Source of the DNA: Theristus sp. LFF4_11
Taxonomy: Eukaryota; Nematoda; Chromadorea; Monhysterida; Xyalidae
Reading direction: 5' to 3'
DNA: 64,000 bases
Assembly: GCA_030248135.1 (NCBI GenBank)
Contig: JASANC010003482.1
Coordinates: 1-64,000, forward strand
Every line of letters starts with the position of its first letter. The first letter of the stretch is position 1. The position numbers were made by a program, and so were the translations under genes. Below the pieces are notes generated by a model. That model saw nothing but the letters and a program-made list of their open reading frames with translations. It searched no databases and was not told where the DNA came from. This document shows positions 44,801 through 53,900 of the stretch, piece by piece.

Positions 44801-47467
44801 ACACTTTTCCATCGACATCTGACACATACGAATGATTCAACCGTATTTGACTTTGAATGCTTCAGCATTTCCTGCAGACGACTGGATGAGCCAGTTTTTT
44901 CCACAAAATGGCGCACAGCGCTTTGCTATAAAAAAATCAACTTGTGCACGGCACACAACGCAAAACGAACCTGGTTGACTTTCGCCTGCTCCGCACCACC
45001 CTTCGCTTTCATTTTCGCCAACTTTTGCTCAAGCTTTTGACGATTCTGAAAAAGGAGTTATCAAGATCAGTTTCTGTTTCCAACAGAAAGACAGATTGTA
45101 AAACATAAGAATGTAAAGCGAAAAACCGACAAAAACCCAAACGGCACCGCCGATCAGATGTATCACAAGCGATGACAATAGGGGTGGGTCGGTATAAAAA
45201 ACGGTTTTTTTCGGTATAAAAAACGGTATAAAAAACGGTTTTTTATACCAGCGCCAAAAAATGGCCAAAATAAATTACCGATATTTTACCGCGTAAAATT
45301 TGGTTTTTTTCCGGTTTTTTATACCGCCGAAGGACCCAAATTTCAATTTTTGAAATCACTCAAAATGCACTGTATTCCGCATATCCATTTCAATTTTCAT
45401 TTTCGCCACTTCATAACTTGATGTTCCGGAGAACAGAATTCACGCTCTTGGTATAAATAAAGCACCCTGAGACCCGTGTCAAGTGTTGCTGGCAACAGCA
45501 CGGAATCGTTGCTGTCCAACTGCGACAACACGGATTCGCAGTCCCCGTCGGCAGCGTCAGCTGCTGCCACTGAGAACATTGCTGCGCTTGCATCGGCAAA
45601 TTGTGTGGACAGCTCTGATGACGACTTCACTGATGATGATGGTGACGGCTGCATTGATGATACTCATGATGATGATGATGAATAGACAAAAATCGGGTGA
45701 ATTGCTAACATTTATTCAGTCAAATTTCCTGAAATTTTGTGTCTTTGAACTCGGAAATTGCTCAAAGTTTTGTTGGTGATGTCGTCGTGCTGTTGTACTG
45801 GTGATAGTGACCCGAATCTCCATCTGATTTTTTGCTCTTTCAATTTTGTTCTTGGTTCACTTCTTTCGTCTGTGCGGGTTCGTGATTCTTTTTGTCTTTC
45901 GGTGATCTTTTATTTAGAAACGCGGTGAAATTGTTGTGCAGTTACATATCTCTCGATCGTGTCAGTTCAATTGATTTGCATGTATCACATTCCTTGCTGT
46001 TTCAAATATCAATCTGTCTTGCGTTAGTTTTTTTGTTTTAAACTCGCATCTGATAATTTTTCTGATGCTGCATTCTCTCTAAGCGCCACCGATTCAAATA
46101 AAATCAAGATTGGAATACGTTTCCATTGAAACACATACAGTTTCTGACTAGAATTGTGGTCTTTTACTCATTATTCAGCGGTTTGCGTAAAATCAGAGTA
46201 CCAGAAATTGTCGCAATCACAAGATTCTTCAAATACTGGGTCGGTAAAAAAACCGGGTATGAAGAACCGGACGCGGTATAAAAAACCGTTTTATATACAT
46301 GGATTTGAAAAAAACCGTTTTTTACCACCCCTAGATGACAACACAAAAAACTGTGCACAAACCGAATGCAAATTCTCGAAATTCTTGAACGCCGTGTTCC
46401 ACGTGCTGAACAGCGCGTTATATCTGAAAGTTTGACGTTGATATAGAATTTATGATCAGGTTGTTAAACGAGAATAAAATGCTCAATACAATACGAACTT
46501 CTTCACCGGCTGCTTGACCAGGTCGGAATAGTTGCGAGCCTGAAATACGAAACGTTGATAGAACAAGGGTGCAAAAAAACGAAAGCAAAAACACGCAACA
46601 TGGTTAATAATGTGAAGGATATTTTTTATTCAACCCCATTTGTTGAAGGGTTAGCGGGCTGGTTATTTTTTATTTTGGTTCTGCGACTCGATGTGTCTGC
46701 AGACGTGGACAGGAATTTAGTTTCGTGCTTGATGTGGCCATTCAAAATTGCCAAAGTGATTCTTCCGCATCTCACGACCTCGGGCCACTTGACCAATTCA
46801 TTACCACCGCCTCAAGCAGGAAACCATAATAGCCTATCAATGGGTGCATCGTGCATTCAGTTGCAAAACTAGAAAAAAAACATGACAGCAAATCAAGAAA
46901 ATCACAATCCGACCGCATCAACGGACAACATCTTCTGCTCCTCGGCCACCGCTGACCATGCCCACAACGTTGACTCCAGCTCACCAGCGGAGCAGCCGGC
47001 TTTTAGCAGATTGTTCACCATGCTGCATTCGTGGTTGGAGAGCTCTGTAGCTCTTAGATACAGAAAGATTAAATTTTTAACGGAGGCCGAGACGACTTAA
47101 CCTCGACGCCTCACTCACCAAAGCCCTACCCAGTCACTGTCACAGTGAATGACAAATCAACATGTGACTGAGAGTGAGTGAGCAGAGCAGATCGACAAAT
47201 CAATAAAAAAACAAACGAATTGGCGCGCTACTACTGCATTCAAATCTTTCAGCCCATTCAGTGATTTGCTTGACATTTGGCACGATGTAGCTCAAAAAGC
47301 ACGAGTTTGATAACTCCAAAAAACCAACCCATCACAGAATCTTGATATTTCTTTAACTCCTGGCACAGATGTTTGCATGATTTTTCGGCCGTGCCCACCG
47401 ATTCACGCTCGTCTGTCAGCATTATCAGTTTTTTTTTCGACTGGCCGCGGGCGGACGCGGAGCAAAA
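41845..47467 (-). CDS. BIN3: BIN3-like BAR-domain protein (N-terminal exon not found)
   Basis: BAR proteins of this group bend or sense membranes and influence actin. Exons in transcript order: 47467-47329, 47044-46923, 46539-46499, 46423-46363, 45045-44971, 44925-44842, 44666-44532, 42003-41845. All are GT-AG and in phase, giving 272 codons including stop from the first exon shown. Human BIN3 has about 253 residues. Family evidence is a position-by-position match through LKK...NLL and PVKKYNALFSTW (PLKKFGSVF in BIN3), a charged coiled-coil NRQKLEQKLAKMKAKG, and the C-terminal EIRALSIV (ELRALSIV in BIN3). The first exon listed opens in frame from an acceptor, so the true ATG lies upstream. 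The internal ATG at 47417 or so would drop the N-terminal helix start. The donor of exon 7 is formed at the edge of MITE A copy 6, and hAT elements lie in the intron before exon 5 and upstream. Confidence 0.68.
42108..42325. repeat. Dispersed repeat G, copy 2 (guanine tracts)
   Basis: Inverse of 26707-26945: GGGACCTTTGGTAG, GTATGTGTTTTAAACAGGTT, AACCCCCATGGGGGTT and AATACGGTAATG. BIN3-like intron 7. Confidence 0.6.
42470..43180. repeat. Tandem satellite, about 150-bp unit, 4-5 copies
   Basis: The block CGTGATCAGCGCA recurs with starts near 42613, 42766, 42916 and 43065 (periods 153, 150, 149). Between them recur CCGATTTCGCCAATTT, CGGCCGATTCGCC and ATCTAGAGTTGCTCACAT-like blocks. Lies in BIN3-like intron 7. 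Confidence 0.85.
44350..44530. repeat. MITE family A, copy 6
   Basis: GAACTGTTAAATTATAGGCA with AATCAGCTGACTGGTTGG on the left. CCAACCAATCAGCTGATTGC with GAGTTCAACTGTA on the right. Its right end supplies the intron side of the BIN3-like exon 7 donor. Confidence 0.8.
45179..46333. mobile_element. hAT-type non-autonomous element, 1155 bp
   Basis: Ends TAGGGGTGGGTCGGTA and TTACCACCCCTA are inverted. Perfect 8-bp target duplication GATGACAA at 45171-45178 and 46334-46341. Subterminal regions are full of GGTATAAAAAACGG repeats in both orientations. The interior includes an open frame ending in acidic residues (45476-45685, +). No hAT transposase core is visible. BIN3-like intron 4. Confidence 0.85.
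46668..46850. repeat. MITE family E, copy 5, truncated
   Basis: Starts ATTTTGGTTCTGCGACTCGA and matches copies 1 and 6 through GCCATTCAAAATTGCCAAAG. The right end is missing. Confidence 0.55.
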
Positions 47468-47575
47468 CTAAAAAAACATAAACAAAACTTGAAACTGTGT
47501 CAATTTGATTGAAACCAAAAAACATGATAATCTTAATGCACCACGCGCACGAGCACGACACGACCCCCGTCGACC

Positions 47576-48298
47576 TAGGGTTGTTAAAAAAAACAAAAAT
47601 CGTCATTTTTGTTTTTTTTAAAAAAAAAATTTTTTTTTTAATTTCAAAAATCAAAGTTGTGCTAAATCAATCAGGGAGTCCGAAGAACCACATATGATAT
47701 GCAAGCGCCTCCCGAATGACTCCCGTATGGCGGAACTTTGCAGATTTTGTTTTGGTGACCTCAATTACCCCTTTTCCAAACCGTCACCATGCCTCTTCTT
47801 GTGTTTTGACCTCCAAAACGTCACTAATTGTCCCCAGCTAAGCTAATGCTAAAGTGAAGACAAACATACCGCCTTGAAATTCGATCAATTCTTCTGATGG
47901 TGTCGCGACGACACGACACGAAGCAGCAACCAGACAACGTAGCGCTTGCAAACGGAGCAGCGAGCACAATCGGACGCTCTGCGAGGCGAATCGTCACCTT
48001 ATCTGCATCGGAAATGGTAGGCTAAGCTTTGGGACGCTCAAAAACTTCATCGCAGATGTTGTCGAAGCCTAAAATCAGTCGGTAAAACGGCCCAAAATCG
48101 ACTGCTAAAGGTTTTACGAGGTATAATCAAAGAAAATTTTTGTTGAACTTTCGAAAAATTGTGCCAAAATTGAGGTTTTCAGAGCATATTAGAGGAAAAT
48201 TTTTCGAATTTTTTTTTTAAAAAAAAAATCGGCATTTTTGTTTTTTTTTAATCACTTTTTTTATTAAAAAAAAATTTCATTTTTGTTTAACAACCCTA
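47576..48298. mobile_element. hAT-type non-autonomous element, 723 bp
   Basis: Ends TAGGGTTGTTAAA and GTTTAACAACCCTA are inverted. Perfect 8-bp target duplication CGTCGACC at 47568-47575 and 48299-48306. Subterminal T/A tracts flank ATTTTTGTTTTTTT blocks. It lies between the BIN3-like gene and the AGTRAP-like gene, in their shared upstream space. Confidence 0.85.
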
Positions 48299-48611
48299 CG
48301 TCGACCACCTTTCAAAACAATTGCATTTTTTTAAATTAATATAAAAAAAAACTTTTTTAGTTTTTTTTATTTTAGAAAATCGGGACTTTCTCTTTTTTTC
48401 GAACCCCAATTGGCTCTGAAAATGAGATAATCGAACTCACTGCGAATCGAATTAGGGTTCGAATTTTTTTTAAAAATAATCACAACGTGGCATTATGATT
48501 TTGTGCCCAGTTTCGTCTTCGTGTCTCGTGTAAACTTTTTTTTGGCAGAATTTTCTTTACAATTTCTACTTTCAGGCCAAAGGTCGGCGAGAGAAAATCA
48601 AGATTCAAGCG

Positions 48612-49535
48612 ATGTCGACGATCACCAACCAACTGGACAGCATCGTTCCGCGCAACCTCGACTCGCAGTCCACGTTGCGCGGCGTTTACTCGGCGCACTT
48701 TCTGTTCATCACGTTGACGCTGTTCGGCGCCAGTCAACTGCTGGTCCCGGTCGCCTACTTGTTCTACAATTCGTTCTTTCTTGCGTCACTGCTCTGGGCG
48801 ATGGTCGCCGCAAACAACGAGTTTCCACTGTTGAAGGCGTTGGCCTTGAATTTGGCATCGATCCCGTTCGATATCGCCGCGTTGGCAATGGGCAGCATTT
48901 CGGGTGAGTAAATGTGCATGAGTGTTGCGTTTGTTTGACTGGGGAACTCGGCCGTAATGTGCCACGTCGTTCTTTTTTCTACGTCGCTCAAAATTGGTGT
49001 TGGTTGACGACTTTGATTCAATGTTTTTATTGGTTGTGTTTATGCTAACAACAGTGTCACTTTTAGAGTCTGGATAGTTCTAATGTTAAAATTTTTGTGA
49101 TTTGTTGGTGTTGTTTGTTGATGTTGATCTTCGATCGGCGCACTCTTAATCGAGCGTCAGAGGGACTAACACATGGGCGCACCAACACAACGGAAAGCGA
49201 ACATCTTTCCAAGCGAGCAATGCTGGGCGGAGGGGGGGTGAGGGTCGCACAAGCACATCCAAAAAAGGAAAGCAAAAGCGAACCCCGGTGCAGGCACGTT
49301 CGCCGTGATCGCGGGCGTCATCAATCTCGTGATGCGTCTGTTCACGAGCGCGCTGCTGTGGCGTCTGCGCAGCGATCGCGCCGGTGCGGGCGCCCAATTC
49401 GACAGCAGTTACCACGACCCGAATCGAGGACCGGCGTTCGGCGGCGCCGGCGGCCCGGCCGACTATTCGTACGACATGCCGCCGCCGGCCGGCGGTGCGC
49501 GCGTCCACCACGACACGAAACCGATCACGCCTTGA
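48612..49535 (+). CDS. AGTRAP: AGTRAP-like four-pass membrane protein
   Basis: Two exons, 48612-48903 and 49294-49535, join in phase 1 to 177 residues. Family members bind the angiotensin type-1 receptor tail in vertebrates. The role in other animals is less clear. Hydrophobic segments are near residues 22-42, 45-62, 68-90 and 95-115. The pattern ...LNLASIPFDIAALAM followed by FAVIAGVINLVMRLFTSALL matches the FLDI and GMAILSLLLKP segments of AGTRAP. The C-terminal tail is Gly/Pro/Tyr-rich and cytosolic by analogy. The ATG at 48612 was chosen because the sequence before it follows a good acceptor (CTTTCAG at 48570-48576), which suggests a 5' non-coding exon. No stop separates this ATG from that acceptor, so an upstream start is possible. 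Confidence 0.7.
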
Positions 49536-49591
49536 GAGAATGCAGCCTTCCTGATCCTGATCGTGTATCGCCTGGTTATTCGAACCGGTCG

Positions 49592-49905
49592 CAGTGAAAT
49601 GACGTCATTGTGCTCTAAAGGGTCATTCATGAAGCTGTATTTAATGACGCATTGCCATGTTGTAACATTAATAGCTACGCGGTCATTAAATACTGTTTAA
49701 TGAATGCCGCTTAAAGTATGCAGCTTTTCGTTCGTAGCAGTCCGGACATTCAGTTTTTTTGGCTGATTTTGTCACATGGCAAATTATGTGAAAGGGTGTA
49801 TTGAAGTGCTATAATTCTAGTGCCTGTGCAAGTTAAGGGTGTTTTAAGAACAAAGATGACGTCATTTCGAAGTGACACGTTCGAGTGATTCTACAATATT
49901 AAACT
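49592..49905. repeat. MITE family C, copy 4, interrupted by a family B element
   Basis: Left arm GTGAAATGACGTCATTGTGC (49595-49614) and right arm GATGACGTCATTTCGAAGTG with ACACGTTCGAGTGATTC. MITE B copy 2 (49616-49715) is nested just inside the left arm. Confidence 0.6.
49616..49715. repeat. MITE family B, copy 2
   Basis: AAAGGGTCATTCATGAAGC on the left and TTTAATGAATGCCGCTTAAAG on the right, inverted, with TAGCTACGCGGTCATTAAAT inside. Confidence 0.7.
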
Positions 49906-50711
49906 ACGTTTCAGAGACGCTTTAAGGTGACAAGTGTTTGAATTTCACTGGATTGCTGTCCACAATACAGCCGTTTGAATCTGAAAGCGGCTCTGGAACG
50001 CCGATCTGCATTATTGACCTGTTGTTCCGGAAGTTTTTCTCAAATTGTGTTCGGCTTGTGTAGTTTTTTGAAACCATCTGGTAACGTAATTTGAAAAGCC
50101 ATGTTTTGCAAAACCACTCAAGAGAGCAGTTGTTTATTTTTGTTTTTAAAAAGCCACCAAAATCGGTCATTTTGTTCGCGGTCATGTCATATCACGTCAC
50201 TGTTTCCGCAGTTGCTGGTGAATTCATTTCTCCTTGTTTATTGTTTTGTCGGCGGGTGCTTTTTGGTGGTTGAAATCTTTCATGGTATGATTGGATTGGA
50301 ATCGAGATTTTTCAGTTTACATATCCAATGTTGATTTGAGGAAATATCAGCTAGTCATTGTAACGTATTTTTTCGGTTGATTATCGTTGATTACATCTGT
50401 TATGCTTTTATCTTGTTTCTTGTTCTTTTCTATTTCACTGGTCATTTTGAATCATACTCGTTTACAGTCATCTTCACGCGTGACCAACAATGCTGTTTCG
50501 CCATTTTCTTGACTTTTCATTTTTACATTTCTGTTGCGCAAAACGGTGGGGTGATTTAAAAAAGTACAGAATTTCACGTCTTATTCTACGTATTTTTTTT
50601 TTGATTTTTGATATCGTTGGTCGCCTCACATTTTTTTATTTCTGATGCGGTGATTGTCTGAGTTTTTTGGTCACACGGTTTTCTGAAAACTGTATTTTTT
50701 CCTGAATTTAC

Positions 50712-50717
50712 AATAAA
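50712..50717 (+). promoter_or_regulatory. Possible polyadenylation signal, AGTRAP-like gene
   Basis: AATAAA about 1.2 kb after the stop and 190 bp before the NEMP start codon. It fits as the end of a long 3' UTR, but nothing else supports it. Confidence 0.3.
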
Positions 50718-50906
50718 AAGTTGCATAGCCAAAGAGCAGATTTCTGTCAGTCAGCAGCTGCTTTATTGTGTTGCAGCAGGATGCGATTTTGTTTCGTATC
50801 CTTTACTCGTCGGTTCAAAATACGCGTTCACTTTCACTGGTGTACAAACAGCTTTCAGTTCAGTTTTGTTTTTCACGCGAATAATTCGACGAATCGAAAA
50901 GAGACC

Positions 50907-53900
50907 ATGGTTTATTGGACAATTTTTGCCATTTTCGGGGTTTTATCGAAGGCGATTGGAGGAGAGCGGACCATAGCTCGCGGTTTGTCACGACATTTTT
51001 TTTGCAATCTTCCACATTCTGCGTAGTGAACATTCATTCGGTGACGGCAATATGTTCCATTGATTCGGAGTTCACCAATCACCATTGTTGAAATGAGCCT
51101 AGTATCTAGATAGAATCAGCGTCCCACATGTGATGTCTGCCAGTCCAAACTGCAGTTCACCTTCATACAATTTTGGCTGATTTTTGTATGCATCCAACGA
51201 GTGCCTTTGTTTCCAGACTTGTCGGACGCGATCGTGGTCCGGCCTGTTCGTGTCGAGACCGAGCTGGACGTGTGGCGTTGCGCCGCGCTGCCCCGAGAGC
51301 CGTATCTGCTGTTCGCGTCGCAGGAAGTGACGTTGAACCTGACGAACTCGTATGAAATCTACAAGGTCGTGCCTGTTTGAAGTTTGCCAGAGAACGGCGG
51401 TTTCGTTCACTGTAAATTAGTTGAATCATTGGGTGTTCCTGAATTCGGCTGGCTGATAGATAACTTGCTTGTTACCGGTGCATATAACAATACTTGTTAA
51501 CTATACCCGATGCAAGAAACGAACGGTGATTTTTTGGCGATGCTTTTAGCCAGGGCTAACCTAAAGCGTACAGAACGCCGTCGAGTAGGGCGTCCATTGA
51601 GTTTTGCTCTGTCATAAAGTGCCTATACACCCCTCGGCGGGACTCGATCCCCGAACGCACAGGCACAAGAGTCCAGCGCGCTACCACCCAGGCCACGACG
51701 GTGGCAATCAGCATCGTACCAATACAATTACGTTTCACAATTTGACAAAAAGTGGAAGCGATCACCGATCATTAGAAAGAGAATGATTGATTTTGTTAAA
51801 TGTCACGTCAAAAACGTTTCTACCCTGAACGTTCACGAATATATATATCCGCGCAGGCGCACAATGAGTCCGCTCTCGTTGACGCCTACGAGCAGAATCG
51901 ACGCTTCTTCGGGGTGTTCCGCCGCGTGGCAATCTGGCAGAGCAAGCAGGTGCCCGTGTTCCACGAGACGTTCATTGGCATCGAGACGAGCGAGCCGTAT
52001 GCGATACGACTCAAGATACGACGTTCGTTGGTGTTCTTGCTGTTGTAGTGTTTGTTTTTGGACACTGACTTCCAATTGAAGTGAGTCAAGCGTTTTAGAA
52101 AGAAAGTGCGACCTATTTTTTAAACGTGTCCCACTGAAATGACGTCATGTGCCGCCAAACATGCGCTTGTCGTTCACAGCAAACCAGACCTTCCGTTTAG
52201 CCGATTTCTTCCCGTAAACAAATGATGAATGTCGAAACAGTCGCACCAAAGTGACATTTTAGTGCCTGTACTTTGACAAACGGGCGTTTTTAAAGCAAAT
52301 GACGTCATTTTAGTGCGGACACGTTTGAATAAATCCACAATAACTGAATAATTGTAACAAAATGTGGTTTTACCTCGGCCTCGGTTGGTAGTGGTTTCGC
52401 ATTGAGTTGACTCTGTAAGCGACGTTTTAATTGACACATATTTTAGAATTTTTTTTTGCCACATAAAAATCTTCCATAAAAGGAATCTATACGAATCTTC
52501 ATAATTCTCACATACAAAAGTTTCCAACTTTCGGTTTCAATCAATTTCAATTGAGCAGCAGATGCATTTTCACCAACCTTCCAGTCTGCGTTGTTGCGAC
52601 GCACGTTTCTTCCCATGTTCACAGCTTTCAGTTTCAGTCAACTTCAACTAAACAACTGACCTACACATTTTTCACGGACTGCAGATTTCGACGTGCTTCA
52701 GTTTCTCGTGTTCACCGGTGGCATTCTGTTGTTCGTGTCCGCGCGCGGCGTCGCACGACACGCCGTGTTCTACTACGGCGCCGGATGCACCGTCGGAGTC
52801 GCAGCATCGTTGCTCATCCTCGTCTTCCTCGTGTACAGAGCACTGCCAAAGGTCCTCGGGGGGGGGGGGGGCTGGGCTAGGTCTTATTTGGCTCGGGTCA
52901 CACACAGTTAATACGGCCAAGGCCAATTCATGCACGACGTTAAACAAAGTTTAGGTTGAACTCCAAGAAAAAGAAACAGAATATTAAATAAAATTACAAA
53001 AATTACAATTAGAAACTGAAAAATTACACGTTTTCTCATTGCAACGTTGATTTTGCAGCGCTCGTTTGCATACTCGCTGCTGATTGGCGGCTGGTCGTTT
53101 GCGCTCTACGTTGTCTATCATGTCTGGCAGAATCTGCAGTCAGTGCTGATGCTCTATCAGAAATGGGTCGCTGTGTATCTGGTGAGTTGTGCAGGCAGCT
53201 GATTGGCTGAAATGTTACATCTGCGCCAATGAGCATGTGGGCAAATTTGAAGATGCAACAACTGCTGAGCTTTTATTGTTATTTGTTATTTATGTTGTTT
53301 TAGTGCGCTGATTGACTGTATTGCTCTCCAACTGTGTAGTTCCAAATTTATATGTGAAAACGTTGTCTGCATTTGGGTTCAGTTTGAAAAACGATTTGCT
53401 GCAACTTCTGCTTGATTCGCAGTAATTCTGGGCACCATAAAGCAGTATTTAGTGACGCGCAGCTACTGCTTCATGAATGCCGCTGTTGGTTTTGGATTGA
53501 CACAGCGTCCGCTTGACACGCGTGCGATTTCGCTTAGCAAAACTGAAACGGAATCAACGCACAACATTGCTGCAAGCAACCCTATTCCCATCCATTCAAT
53601 CCAACCAATGAAAGCATCCGTTCGCCCGATTCCCACAGATCACAGTGACGGTCGTCTCATTGGCCGTCTGCTATCGCGTCGGTCCACCGTCGAACGATCG
53701 CTCGCTGAATCTCTGCCAATGGAGTCTGCAAGTGATCGCCTTTCTGCTGGTCTACCTCGGCTGCCAAATTGAGGAGATCTCGCTGTGCGTGATGGCCGTG
53801 CTCTTGGTCGTCTACAATATTCCGGCCGAGTTCTGGCGGTTCTCAAGGATACTTTGGTAAGTTTTTTTTGGTTGGTTGGTTGCACACACACACGGTGTGA

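Noticed and set aside
47875..47925. Possible BIN3-like first exon before a GTATGT donor
   Set aside because: It has no in-frame ATG and lies within the hAT element 47576-48298.
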